Origin: Bacteroidota bacterium
GTDB lineage: Bacteria > Bacteroidota > Bacteroidia > Flavobacteriales_D > Crocinitomicaceae
Direction: 5' to 3'
DNA length: 64,000 bases
Assembly: GCA_016192075.1 (NCBI GenBank)
Contig: JACPUU010000006.1
Span: 1 to 64,000, forward strand
The notes beneath the pieces are model-generated. The model did not search any database. It was not told where the DNA came from and saw only the letters and a program-made list of their open reading frames with translations. Made by a program: the position numbers and the translations under genes. Positions 17,460 to 26,275 of this stretch are shown piece by piece. The stretch's first letter is position 1. The number at the start of each line of letters is the position of its first letter.

Positions 17460-17548
17460 TTTCCCGCTGATTTCCGCAGATCGGTTCCGCAGATTCCCGC
17501 AGATATCTGGTAACGCCTTACTTTCTATGCACATCTGCCGGAAACTGC
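17460..17548. repeat. GCAGAT-rich spacer between repeat copies
   Basis: The stretch at about 17463-17510 repeats CCGCAGAT-like units (CCGCTGATTTCCGCAGAT, TTCCGCAGATTCCCGCAGAT). It is degenerate, non-coding sequence between the small ORF and repeat copy C. Confidence 0.5.
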
Positions 17549-17705
17549 AAACCCTCTGTGAAACTTCGTTTGCTTTGTGAACCTTTGTGGAATAATTTAG
17601 ACAAAGAGCTGTTCCACAAAGTGGCACGAAGGAGGCACAAAGATCCACAAAGAACAATCCCCAAAACAAAAAAAACCGGATCAATTTTCATCGTCCGGTT
17701 TTTGA
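17549..17705 (+). repeat. Dispersed intergenic repeat, copy C, ending in a hairpin terminator
   Basis: Same order of elements as copy B: CTCTGTGAAACTTC, CTTTGTGGAA, TTCCACAAAG, CCACAAAGAACAATCCCC, then the CCGGA/TCCGG hairpin at 17676-17702 with A/T tracts on both sides. On the minus strand this hairpin lies just after the GatB/YqeY stop and can terminate that gene. Confidence 0.9.
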
Positions 17706-17721
17706 AGAGGTTTGATTGAAC

Positions 17722-18168
17722 TTATTTATTCAGTTCCTGCTTTACAATTTCAGAAATTACTTTTCCATCTGCCTTGCCGTTGAGTTGTCCCATAATAGGG
17801 CCCATTACTTTTGGCAAATCCTGCGGACCAGCTGCACCCACGGCTGCAATTTTTTCACGAACCGCCTGGCGAATCTCATCTTCACTCATCATTTTTGGCA
17901 AATAGGCCTCAATGACTTTGGATTGAAACAATTCCGCTTCTGCCAAATCATTACGCCCCTGCTGTTTGAAAATTTCGTAGGATTCCATGCGCTGTTTATG
18001 CAGTTTCAATACAATTTTATTTTCAGCGGCTTCGGTTACACCATCAGCACCACTGGTAGCTTCCAGCAACAGTTTTGCTTTGATGTCACGCAATGCTTCG
18101 AGTTTTTCTTTTTCACGGGCTTTCATAGCCTCTTTGATGTCGTTGTTGATTCGTTCAGTAAGACTCAT
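17722..18168 (-). CDS. GatB/YqeY domain-containing protein
   Basis: A 148-residue YqeY-type protein (SLTERINNDIKEAMKAREK at the N-terminus, KSKVIEAYLPKMMSEDEIR in the middle, KVMGPIMGQLNGKADGKVIS near the end). The fold is related to the tail domain of the GatB subunit that binds tRNA, but the role of the stand-alone form is not settled. It lies downstream of ftsZ on the same strand, separated by a 299-nt gap containing the ftsZ terminator, so it is probably a separate unit. Confidence 0.9.
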   Translation of the reverse strand: MSLTERINNDIKEAMKAREKEKLEALRDIKAKLLLEATSGADGVTEAAENKIVLKLHKQRMESYEIFKQQGRNDLAEAELFQSKVIEAYLPKMMSEDEIRQAVREKIAAVGAAGPQDLPKVMGPIMGQLNGKADGKVISEIVKQELNK

Positions 18169-18404
18169 ATCTTTTTGTTTTTAATGCTGTTTCTGTTTAA
18201 ATACAGGTGATTTCAGATTCATTCAATCAAGGAACCATAACAAAGATAGGGAAAGAAAGGAATATTGAAAATCTCTTTGGAACCGGGTCATTTCGACCGA
18301 AGGGAGAAATCTGTTCGTTTTTGTGATACGCATTTCTGCCATCGACCGACAATTAAGCTTTTGGCTGAGTACATTTGAACCAACGGTTTTTCAGAAGTAT
18401 CTCA

Positions 18405-18446
18405 TGAATAAAAACAAAAAATGCCTGTCATACGACAGGCATTTTC
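18405..18446 (-). terminator. Intrinsic terminator after ftsZ
   Basis: The stem AAAATGCCTGTC / GACAGGCATTTT (18418-18429 and 18434-18445, 4-nt loop) is followed on the minus strand by a T-rich tract. It ends the dcw transcript 22 nt after the ftsZ stop. The rest of 18169-18404 shows no gene. Confidence 0.8.
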
Positions 18447-18467
18447 CGGATATAAAAAAACCGTTTC

Positions 18468-20135
18468 CTAATCAACATTATCATGAAGGAACGAGTTATT
18501 TTCTTTCAGGCCGAATTTACGTTTACCGTCTTCGGTTTCCTCTGAAAGCGTGAACTTGCTCATTTGTTCTTCAGAAGAATGCGGAATATCGTTGATAGCG
18601 ATATTTTTGCGTTTGTATGCAGGCTCTTTTTCCAGGTCTGTCAGTCCTGACGATGTTTTTAGTTTAGACGTATACGACTGAATGCGCTCCATCCGCTCTT
18701 TGGTACGTTTTTGCTGCTCGTCCAGTGAAAGCGGTGTTTTGGTTTGCAGACCGTCATTTGAATCAACGCGCTCATCCAGATCATCTGTCAGCATGTGACG
18801 GATTACCGATTCTTTTTTCTCTCCTTCTACTTCTTTTTTAGATTCAAACGATTCTGTTTTTGACTCAAACAAATTGGTTTGTGACTCAAAACTGATTTCA
18901 TCTTCAGAAGATTTTACTGAATCAGATGAAAAGCTCCAGTTGATTTCTGTTTGTGTTTCAGAATCATCTTTTATTTTCAGATACGGTTGCTCCTCTTCTT
19001 CTTTGCTGATGGTGGTTTCAGAAGTAAACGTTTCAACCGTTGTTTCTACAAATGAATTGGAAGTAACACTTACCGGGGCTTCAATAGGCTGTGTAATCAT
19101 GGTTGGAACATTCTCATCTTCCAGATTCATGATTGTTTTTTCAGCTGCTTTTTCCATTCCGGTAATCAGGGATGAATTAAACCCGGTAGCAATCAATGTC
19201 AGGTTAATGGAATCACCCAGGGTTTCATCAAATCCGTGACCCCAGATCACATCAGCGGTTGAACCGGCTTCATCCTGGATATAATCTGTGATAATTCCGA
19301 TTTCGTCCATCAGAATTTCTTTGTTTCCGTAAGTGATGTTCAGGAGTACATATTTTGCACCGCGAATGTCATTGTCATTCAGCAGCGGTGAAGACAGCGC
19401 ACTTTTCACTGCTTCAATAGCGCGGAATTCACCTTCAGCAGTAGCTGATCCCATGATAGCGGCACCGCTGTTTTTCATAACGGTGTTCACGTCATTGAAA
19501 TCCACGTTAATTAAACCGGTAACAGAAATTACTTCAGCAATTCCTTTGGCCGCAATAGCCAATACATTATCCGCCTGAGAGAAAGCAGAACCCAGTGAAA
19601 GGTTACCATACATTTCACGCAAACGATCGTTATTGATGATGAGCAGCGTATCTACATTTTTACGCATTTCTTCAAGACCGTCTTCAGCCTGTTGTTTCCG
19701 TTTTTTACCTTCAAACGCAAACGGAATGGTAACAATACCAACTGTCAGAATGTCCATTTCCTTAGCCACTTTTGCAATTACAGGCGCAGCACCGGTTCCG
19801 GTTCCACCACCCATACCGGCGGTGATAAATACCATTTTAGTGCCTTTAGCCAGAAAAGTGCGGATATCTTCAATATTCTCAATAGCGGCATTTTTTCCAA
19901 TTTCAGGAATTGCACCTGCGCCACGGCCTTCGGTAAGACTTGCACCTAATTGAATTTTCAGTGGTACAGGACTCATATCAAGGGCCTGCTGATCGGTATT
20001 GCAAACAACAAAGTCAACACCTTTAATACCTTGATTAAACATGTGATTTACGGCATTACTACCTCCTCCTCCAACACCAACTACTTTGATAATTGAAGAT
20101 TGATCTTTTGGCAAATCAAATTCCATAATTTTCAT
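18468..20135 (-). CDS. ftsZ: Cell division protein FtsZ
   Basis: The tubulin-like GTPase that forms the division ring. The GTP-binding signature GGGTGTG is at 109-115 and the N-terminal loop GVGGGGSNAV at 20-29. The core ends near residue 330, followed by a long acidic, low-complexity linker (~335-490). The Bacteroidota C-terminal peptide region ends NNSFLHDNVD. At 555 residues it is longer than enterobacterial FtsZ because of this linker. An alternative ATG three codons in (20126) is possible. It is the last gene of the dcw cluster, 99 nt after ftsA. Confidence 0.97.
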   Translation of the reverse strand: MKIMEFDLPKDQSSIIKVVGVGGGGSNAVNHMFNQGIKGVDFVVCNTDQQALDMSPVPLKIQLGASLTEGRGAGAIPEIGKNAAIENIEDIRTFLAKGTKMVFITAGMGGGTGTGAAPVIAKVAKEMDILTVGIVTIPFAFEGKKRKQQAEDGLEEMRKNVDTLLIINNDRLREMYGNLSLGSAFSQADNVLAIAAKGIAEVISVTGLINVDFNDVNTVMKNSGAAIMGSATAEGEFRAIEAVKSALSSPLLNDNDIRGAKYVLLNITYGNKEILMDEIGIITDYIQDEAGSTADVIWGHGFDETLGDSINLTLIATGFNSSLITGMEKAAEKTIMNLEDENVPTMITQPIEAPVSVTSNSFVETTVETFTSETTISKEEEEQPYLKIKDDSETQTEINWSFSSDSVKSSEDEISFESQTNLFESKTESFESKKEVEGEKKESVIRHMLTDDLDERVDSNDGLQTKTPLSLDEQQKRTKERMERIQSYTSKLKTSSGLTDLEKEPAYKRKNIAINDIPHSSEEQMSKFTLSEETEDGKRKFGLKENNSFLHDNVD

Positions 20136-20173
20136 TTTTGGTGGACCTGTTGGTCCGGTTATTATCTTTCTTG

Positions 20174-20236
20174 AGGATTTTAGGAGTTAGCTCTTAGGAA
20201 TTAGAATATTCCACTAACTCCTAAATCCTTACTCCT
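20174..20236. repeat. Palindromic repeat between ftsA and ftsZ
   Basis: Inverted arms AGGATTTTAGGAGTTAG (20174-20190) and CTAACTCCTAAATCCT (20214-20229) enclose a small GGAAT/ATTCC palindrome. The arms are related to the repeat at 32887-32991. It fills most of the ftsA-ftsZ gap and could form an mRNA hairpin just upstream of ftsZ. Confidence 0.8.
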
Positions 20237-21542
20237 AGTCTTCTTCTTCAAACCAGGTACGGCTCTTTGAAAGAATTTTATCAAAAAATCCGCCTTTGGT
20301 TTTGGTTGAATGATTTTTTACAGTTGCAGACGCAGTTGTTTTTTCTGTTTCGTGTTTTTCCTCCACCACTGTTTCAGTTGCACGAAGCGTTCCGGCAAAA
20401 CCTTTTACCACCAGCCCTATTCCGGTTGCATACATGGGGCTCGTTACATTTTCTACCGTTGTGGTTGCAGCCAGGTGTTCGTTTGGATACCCGATGCGCG
20501 CATCCATGCCGGTAATGTATTCAAACAACTGGGTAATGTGTTTCAACTGAGCACCGCCACCGGTTACAACAATCCCTCCAATGAGTTTTTTCTCAAAGCC
20601 AGAGTTTTTAATTTCGTAGTAAACGTGCTCAATGATCTCTTCCATGCGGGCTTGAATAATCGAAGCCAGGTTTCTCACAGAAATTTCTTTGGGTTCGCGG
20701 CCGCGTAATCCGGGAATACAAACTACTTCATTCTCCTGGCACTCACTTGCCAGGGCCGATCCAAATTTTACTTTCAGCAATTCAGCGTGCCGTTTCATAA
20801 TGGTGCATCCCTCTTTAATATCTTCAGAGATCACATTTCCACCAAACGGAATAACGGCTGTATGACGGATAATACCATCCTGGAAAATAGCGACATCCGT
20901 TGTTCCACCGCCAATATCAACCAGCACCACGCCTGCTTCTTTTTCTTCGTCACTTAAAACCGCCTCAGAAGAAGCCAATGGTTCCAGAATCATTTCATCT
21001 ACTTCAAGACCTGCTTTGTCAACACATTTTTTAATGTTTTTGGCAGCAGCAATGTGACCGGTAATGATGTGGAAATTTGCTTCCAGTCTCATGCCGGACA
21101 TTCCGATCGGGTCTTTAATTCCCTGCTCCTGGTCCACAATATATTCCTGCGGCAGCACGTGAATAATTTCTTCACCGGGCTGAACTACCAGTTTATACAT
21201 GTCTTCAACCAGGGCATCAATATCATTCTGTGAAATTTCAGTATCAAGACTTCTGCGGGTAAGCATTCCACGGTGCTGCAAACTGCTGATGTGCTGGCCG
21301 GCAATACCCACATTCACCACACGCACAACAAGCTCTCCCTTTACTTTAGACTGAGCTTCCTGAACGGCAGTGCGAATAGACTGTACTGTCTTTTCAATGT
21401 TAGACACAACACCCCGTGTTACACCCACACTTTCAGCTTTACCAATGGAAAGTATTTCTATTTTTCCATGCTCGGTTCTGCGACCTACAATGCATGCAAT
21501 TTTAGTGGTTCCGATATCTAATCCTACAACAATTTCAGACAT
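20235..21542 (-). CDS. ftsA: Cell division protein FtsA
   Basis: An actin-like ATPase that tethers FtsZ to the membrane. The 435-residue protein starts IVVGLDIGTTKIACIVG (phosphate-1 motif). The 1C (SHS2-like) domain follows near 80-160, VVLVDIGGGTTDVAIF is the phosphate-2 loop (~205-220) and IGGIVVTGGGAQL the adenosine loop (~317-329). The C-terminus GFFDKILSKSRTWFEEED is the probable amphipathic membrane helix. It lies between the tandem repeat upstream and ftsZ downstream. Confidence 0.97.
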   Translation of the reverse strand: MSEIVVGLDIGTTKIACIVGRRTEHGKIEILSIGKAESVGVTRGVVSNIEKTVQSIRTAVQEAQSKVKGELVVRVVNVGIAGQHISSLQHRGMLTRRSLDTEISQNDIDALVEDMYKLVVQPGEEIIHVLPQEYIVDQEQGIKDPIGMSGMRLEANFHIITGHIAAAKNIKKCVDKAGLEVDEMILEPLASSEAVLSDEEKEAGVVLVDIGGGTTDVAIFQDGIIRHTAVIPFGGNVISEDIKEGCTIMKRHAELLKVKFGSALASECQENEVVCIPGLRGREPKEISVRNLASIIQARMEEIIEHVYYEIKNSGFEKKLIGGIVVTGGGAQLKHITQLFEYITGMDARIGYPNEHLAATTTVENVTSPMYATGIGLVVKGFAGTLRATETVVEEKHETEKTTASATVKNHSTKTKGGFFDKILSKSRTWFEEED

Positions 21543-21560
21543 ATCTTTTTCTTTTTTTAT

Positions 21561-21738
21561 CCTTCGAAGCTTCAGCGAAGAAGGATTATTTTTTTACCCT
21601 CCATAGCACCAGCGAAGAAGGATTATTTTTTTACCCTCCGAAGCTTCAGCGAAGAAGGATTATTTTTTTTACCCTCCATAGCACCAGCGAAGAAGGATTA
21701 TTTTTTTTACCCTCCGCAGCTTCAGCGAAGAAGGATTA
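21561..21738. repeat. Tandem hairpin repeat (five units, ~37-38 bp) between ftsQ and ftsA
   Basis: Units start at about 21561, 21597, 21634, 21672 and 21710. Two variants alternate: one with GAAGCTTCAGCG (or GCAGCTTCAGCG) and one with ATAGCACCAGCG, each ending CGAAGAAGGATTA plus a T tract. Each unit can fold through CTTCG/CGAAG arms. The array takes up nearly all of the 230-nt ftsQ-ftsA gap. Confidence 0.9.
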
Positions 21739-21772
21739 CCCTTTTTCATTCTCCTCTTATCAGCGAAGGATG

Positions 21773-22558
21773 CTATCTTCTGGAGCAAACAACCTGGCTC
21801 CGGTACATTACATTAATTGTGTCAAAATTCTCCCAACCCGCCCTGCTGATACCTTCACTGTAGAAGTATTCCAGTTTTTTAAACTTACCCTTTACATTGC
21901 GGGCATCCCCAAAAAGAATACGCTGATCACCCACCCGTGGAATCAATTCAAATTCGTGATATTGATTCACAAATACATGGGTGATCTGGGCTGAAAAGAA
22001 CTCATCTGAACAAACATATTGCGAAATAGCGTACAAATCATCGAGGATTTCAATAGTTTTCAAACTGTCATTGTTCATTATTTCAACTGCATTTTTACCC
22101 ATGTCGGTTTCATTGATGAATCCGTTCACAGTCATGACGCGGGCGGTATATGAATCTGAAAGCGGCATCAGTGTGCCGTCTTCATCCAGGTAACAGCTGC
22201 TGCTGTCACTGTTAAAAATGCGCGCAATGGGTTTTCTCAATTCAATTTCAATGGCCCACTTACCCGAAACCCAGGTGTATACATTTACATTTCGTACCTC
22301 GGGCATGCCTTCAATTTCTGCCTCAATGGCGGCCACATCGTTTTCATTGTACTGCTTGTTTTCAGCAACCATATTCCGGTCGGTCAGCCTTTGCATTACC
22401 TCATCTTTGGTAAGAAAAAGCATGTGATCTGTCACTTCAATTTCGATATCAGGCAACCCTACCACCTTATTCTCCTGCCGGGTATTGGCAAAGGCCATTA
22501 ACACACAAACTCCTACAAAGAAGGTTATCCAAAAGATATTTCGAATCCACTTTTTCAT
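21773..22558 (-). CDS. ftsQ: Cell division protein FtsQ/DivIB
   Basis: A bitopic inner-membrane division protein of 261 residues. One N-terminal transmembrane helix (IRNIFWITFFVGVCVLMAFA, ~5-24) is followed by a periplasmic POTRA-like domain (~40-110, DHMLFLTKDEVMQRL) and a beta domain (ISQYVCSDEFFSAQITHVFV). FtsQ sequences vary widely, so the call rests on topology, length and the murC-ftsQ-ftsA order. It starts one base after the murC stop. Confidence 0.9.
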   Translation of the reverse strand: MKKWIRNIFWITFFVGVCVLMAFANTRQENKVVGLPDIEIEVTDHMLFLTKDEVMQRLTDRNMVAENKQYNENDVAAIEAEIEGMPEVRNVNVYTWVSGKWAIEIELRKPIARIFNSDSSSCYLDEDGTLMPLSDSYTARVMTVNGFINETDMGKNAVEIMNNDSLKTIEILDDLYAISQYVCSDEFFSAQITHVFVNQYHEFELIPRVGDQRILFGDARNVKGKFKKLEYFYSEGISRAGWENFDTINVMYRSQVVCSRR

Positions 22559-22559
22559 C

Positions 22560-23930
22560 TTACCGGTAGGCCTCGGTTATAGGTTTAACACAGGTATCGA
22601 TATCACCCGCACCAATAATTAAAATCACTTCGCGTTTTTCTTTTTTCAGATCAGCTACAATGGTTGCTTTTGAACTCATCCATTTGTTTTTCAGTGTCAC
22701 TTTGTCCAGCAAAACCTGGCTGGTAATTCCGGGAATCGGGAGTTCACGCGCCGGGTAAATATCCAGCAAAAAAAGTTCGTCACAAAGCGCTAACGAACGG
22801 GCAAAACCGTCCATAAAATCACGGGTACGGCTAAACAAATGCGGTTGAAAAACAGCGGTGATTTTTTTATTGGGATACAGCTTTTTAACCGATGATAAAA
22901 AGGCTTCAATCTCAGTTGGGTGATGGGCATAATCATCAATCACCACTTTATCATCCCGCCGGATCTGGAAATCAAAACGGCGTTGCACTCCTTTGAACGA
23001 AGCTAGGGCATTGCGCAATACATTTTCGTCAAAACCCAGTTCAGAACAAAGGGCAAAAACTGCCAGCGCATTTTCACAGTTGTGAGAACCCGGAATACCT
23101 AATTCTACCTGTTTGTATTCCTTTTTGCGGGACGTAATATCAAACAGAAATTTTCCATTTTCATAACGCAGACCGGTGGCTTTCCAGTCGGCCCCGGCAT
23201 TTAGGCCATAGGTTACCTTTTTCAGCGCGTGATCAAACCGGAAGGTTGAAATATCCAGGCTGGCGTTAATAACCAAAAGCCCCTGTGGATGAATGCGGTT
23301 TATAAAATCATTGAATGATTGCAGCAGGTGATTTCCGTCTCCGTAAATATCCAAATGATCTGCATCCATGTTGGTTACAATGGCATAGTCAGGGTCCAGC
23401 TGAAGGAATGAACGGTCAAATTCATCGGCCTCAACAACCACTCTATCCGAGTTTGGTTCAATCAGCGTATTGGAATGAAAATTAGACGAAATGCCCCCCA
23501 CAAATGCATTGCATTTTTCAGGAGTTGTACTGAGCACATAGGCCAATAAGGTACTGGTTGTGGTTTTGCCATGCGTACCGGCAACAGCAAAGGTTTCCTG
23601 CTCACTTGAAATAATGCCGAGTGCTTTGGCGCGTTTAATCAAGGTGTATTCTTCCCGGATAAACGCGTTTAATTCCTGGTGGTCTTTTGGAATAGCAGGT
23701 GTAAAAATAACAAGGGTTGATTCTTTGTCAAGCCCTTTTAAAACGGCTGCGCCAAGATCTTCGTAATGTACGGCAATGCCTTCTTTTTCGAGTTGTTTTG
23801 TAAGATCTGTACTGGTTTTATCATAACCGCTGACAACTTTGCCCTGCGACTTAAAATACCGTGCCAGGGCACTCATACCAATGCCCCCAATACCAACAAA
23901 ATATACCGTATGAATGTCGTTGAATTTCAT
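22560..23930 (-). CDS. murC: UDP-N-acetylmuramate--L-alanine ligase
   Basis: Adds L-alanine to UDP-MurNAc in peptidoglycan synthesis. The 456-residue Mur ligase has the N-terminal Rossmann loop FVGIGGIGMSALA (11-23), the ATP loop GTHGKTTTST (118-127), the central motif VVEADEFDRSFL and the C-terminal VIDDYAHHPTEI. All family motifs are present. It lies between murG and ftsQ on the dcw transcript, and a 44-bp palindrome fills the spacer to murG. Confidence 0.97.
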   Translation of the reverse strand: MKFNDIHTVYFVGIGGIGMSALARYFKSQGKVVSGYDKTSTDLTKQLEKEGIAVHYEDLGAAVLKGLDKESTLVIFTPAIPKDHQELNAFIREEYTLIKRAKALGIISSEQETFAVAGTHGKTTTSTLLAYVLSTTPEKCNAFVGGISSNFHSNTLIEPNSDRVVVEADEFDRSFLQLDPDYAIVTNMDADHLDIYGDGNHLLQSFNDFINRIHPQGLLVINASLDISTFRFDHALKKVTYGLNAGADWKATGLRYENGKFLFDITSRKKEYKQVELGIPGSHNCENALAVFALCSELGFDENVLRNALASFKGVQRRFDFQIRRDDKVVIDDYAHHPTEIEAFLSSVKKLYPNKKITAVFQPHLFSRTRDFMDGFARSLALCDELFLLDIYPARELPIPGITSQVLLDKVTLKNKWMSSKATIVADLKKEKREVILIIGAGDIDTCVKPITEAYR

Positions 23931-23942
23931 TTTTTATCGTGT

Positions 23943-23986
23943 ATTGTTCTGTAGGGGATGGTCGCGACCATCCCCTATAGAACAAT
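23943..23986. repeat. 44-bp near-perfect palindrome at the murG-murC junction
   Basis: Arms ATTGTTCT-TAGGGGATGGTC mirror each other around GTCGCGAC with one G/T mismatch (a GU wobble in RNA). It covers the last 12 bases of murG, including its TAG stop, and the spacer before murC. It looks like a dispersed palindromic element and could act as an mRNA hairpin within the operon. Confidence 0.9.
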
Positions 23987-25102
23987 TAATTTTTCAATTT
24001 CTTTTAATATTCTGTCCGGCGCATCTGCAATGGCCAGTTTTTTTATGTTGCCTGAAAGATCACTGCACGTTTTGGAATCTTGCAGCAACGCAATGGTTTT
24101 ATCAACCAGCTGATTTTTTGCATCCACATCTTTTACCAGTATAGCCGCATTTTTCTGCACCAACGCCATGGCATTTTTGGTCTGATGATCTTCTGCCACA
24201 TTGGGAGACGGAACCAGGATAACGGGCTTACCCACCAGGCAAACTTCTGAAACAGAAATAGCGCCGGCACGTGATACAATGATATCTGCCGCAGCGTATG
24301 CGAGATCCATTTCATAAACAAAATCAGAAAGGTAAACCTGTTTGCAAGGGGCGGAAAATCTTCCGCCCCTTGCAAACACATCCACATCATTTTTTAATTG
24401 ATCAAAATAAATTTTGCCACATTGCCAGATCAGCTGAATGCCGGCATCCATTAATTTCTGAAGGTCTTTTTTGAAACTCTCATTCAACGTGCGTGCGCCC
24501 AGGCTGCCGCCAATAATAAGTACGGTTTTTTTGGAAGGATCGAGGTTAAAATGTGCCAGGGCTTTTTCTCGTTTCCCTTCAATATCCACCATTTCCATAC
24601 GCACCGGGTTACCGGTCATCACAATTTTTTCTTTGGGGAAAAACCGGTCGAGGTTTTCATAGGCCACACAAATGGTTTTAGCACGTGATGCCAGCCATTT
24701 ATTGGTAATTCCGGGATACGAATTCTGCTCCTGTATTAACGTTGAAACCCCCATGCGTGAAGCCACACGCAAAGTAGCAGCACTGGCGTAACCGCCAACA
24801 CCAATGGCAATCTGCGGTTTAACCTCTTTGATAATTTTTCGGGCTTTGCGCAAACTTTTCCAGAGCTTAAACGGAAACGATAAATTCTCAAGTGTAAGTT
24901 TGCGCTGTAATCCGCGAATGGGTAAACCCACAATTTTATAACCGGCCTTTGGAACTTTTTCCATTTCCATTTTTCCCTCGGCCCCTACAAAAAGTATTTC
25001 GCAGGCAGGGTACACTTCTTTTATTTTGTTGGCAATGGCTACCGCCGGAAAGATGTGTCCTCCCGTACCGCCGCCGCTTATAATAACGCTATTCAATGAC
25101 AT
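23975..25102 (-). CDS. murG: UDP-GlcNAc:undecaprenyl-P-P-MurNAc-pentapeptide GlcNAc transferase
   Basis: Makes lipid II from lipid I at the cytoplasmic membrane face. The 375-residue GT-B enzyme has the lipid-binding loop SGGGTGGHIFPA (9-20), GVGGYASAATL near 105-115, and the donor-site region AAADIIVSRAGAISVSEV. A perfect 18-bp-arm palindrome lies inside the frame and encodes part of residues 242-255 (FARGGRFSAPCK), a stretch not expected in the family. The frame is intact, so the enzyme is probably functional. The stop lies in a second palindrome. The gene overlaps ftsW by 14 nt. Confidence 0.95.
   Translation of the reverse strand: MSLNSVIISGGGTGGHIFPAVAIANKIKEVYPACEILFVGAEGKMEMEKVPKAGYKIVGLPIRGLQRKLTLENLSFPFKLWKSLRKARKIIKEVKPQIAIGVGGYASAATLRVASRMGVSTLIQEQNSYPGITNKWLASRAKTICVAYENLDRFFPKEKIVMTGNPVRMEMVDIEGKREKALAHFNLDPSKKTVLIIGGSLGARTLNESFKKDLQKLMDAGIQLIWQCGKIYFDQLKNDVDVFARGGRFSAPCKQVYLSDFVYEMDLAYAAADIIVSRAGAISVSEVCLVGKPVILVPSPNVAEDHQTKNAMALVQKNAAILVKDVDAKNQLVDKTIALLQDSKTCSDLSGNIKKLAIADAPDRILKEIEKLIVL
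24339..24378. repeat. Perfect palindrome inside murG
   Basis: Left arm 24339-24356 (TGTTTGCAAGGGGCGGAA), loop AATC, right arm 24361-24378 (TTCCGCCCCTTGCAAACA). All 18 base pairs are Watson-Crick. It adds an in-frame peptide between two conserved MurG blocks. Confidence 0.95.
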
Positions 25103-26261
25103 TGGGTTCGGTTTCAGTGTTGGTTTTAAACTGGTTTCTGCTGATGCTCAAAACAATTCCAAAAGCAATACAGGTAAACCACGATGACGTTCCGCCCATA
25201 CTCAGCAAGGGCATATTTTGCCCGGTTACCGGCATGAGTTTGGTGCTCACCATCATATTTACGAGTGCCTGTGACAAGAGCATAACAGCAATGCCTAACG
25301 CCACATACGTGGCAAACATATCTTCAGCACCTAACCCGGCTTTGATAAAACGGTAGAACATGGCCAGGTATAAAACAATAACAACAACCGCCATGGGTAA
25401 ACCGCCTTCTTCAATCAAGGCTGCGAAGTAGAAATCTGCATACGCTTCGGGTATATAATCTTTGAAAACCCCGTTTCCGGGGCCCTCAGGTAATGGATCT
25501 TTCCAGGTAATAGCTCCGTTTTTAATTGCCGCCAGGGCATTGTTCACCTGCCCCTGTTCTTTTGGATCCACATCATCACCCATACGCACAATACGCATGC
25601 GCCAGGTTTCTACACGGGGCAGAATTTCAGGTTGCAGTTTTGCCAATACCAATAACAGCAAAAAAACGCCTGCCATACTGCCAACGGATAAACCAATCCA
25701 TTTCCACGGAAATTTTGCCAGAATCAGCATAACCAATGCCAGCATACCAACCAGCCCTGCCGTTGATAAATTGGATGGCAGAATCAGAAAAACAACAACA
25801 CCGATGGGCAACAAAATATACTTAAACGCTGTATTAAAATCATTGAATTCTTCTTTCCGTTTTACCAGCTGACGCGACAGGTAAAAAATCAACGCCAGTT
25901 TTGCAAAATCTGATGTCTGAAATGAAAACGGTACAAACGGAATTTTAAGCCAGCGGTCAGCCCCGTTGACGCTTTCACCAATGAGCATGGTTAACACCAG
26001 CAAAATGACAGCCAGGTACAACAGGAATTTGGACAATTTGGAAAATGCCTTTACCGGAATTTTGTGAATGACATACATAATCACAAAACCCAGGGCAAGC
26101 AGAAAAAAATGTTTGAAAAAGAGGTACGAATAGCTCAACCCTTTCACCTTTACCAGGATGGGGATGAAACTAAAAACCGATACAACCGAAATCAGGCCCA
26201 GCGTTATTGCCAGCACCCAAATGTTGCGGTCGCCTCCTAAATATTTAAACAGTTCTTTCAA
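25089..26261 (-). CDS. ftsW: Peptidoglycan glycosyltransferase FtsW (SEDS family)
   Basis: A polytopic SEDS glycosyltransferase that polymerises lipid II at the septum together with FtsI. The 390-residue protein has about ten transmembrane helices. Recognisable SEDS blocks are GADRWLKIPFVPFSFQTSDF (105-124), LPEGPGNGVFKDYIPEAYAD with the periplasmic loop, and LMPVTGQNMPLLSMGGTSSW near the C-terminus. It lies between murD and murG, as is usual in the dcw cluster. Confidence 0.96.
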   Translation of the reverse strand: MKELFKYLGGDRNIWVLAITLGLISVVSVFSFIPILVKVKGLSYSYLFFKHFFLLALGFVIMYVIHKIPVKAFSKLSKFLLYLAVILLVLTMLIGESVNGADRWLKIPFVPFSFQTSDFAKLALIFYLSRQLVKRKEEFNDFNTAFKYILLPIGVVVFLILPSNLSTAGLVGMLALVMLILAKFPWKWIGLSVGSMAGVFLLLLVLAKLQPEILPRVETWRMRIVRMGDDVDPKEQGQVNNALAAIKNGAITWKDPLPEGPGNGVFKDYIPEAYADFYFAALIEEGGLPMAVVVIVLYLAMFYRFIKAGLGAEDMFATYVALGIAVMLLSQALVNMMVSTKLMPVTGQNMPLLSMGGTSSWFTCIAFGIVLSISRNQFKTNTETEPNVIE

Positions 26262-26275
26262 GCTGAAACGGTTTA

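Noticed and set aside
21561-21738. CRISPR-like array of short repeats
   Set aside because: The repeat units follow each other with only T tracts between them; there are no unique spacers, no leader and no cas genes nearby.
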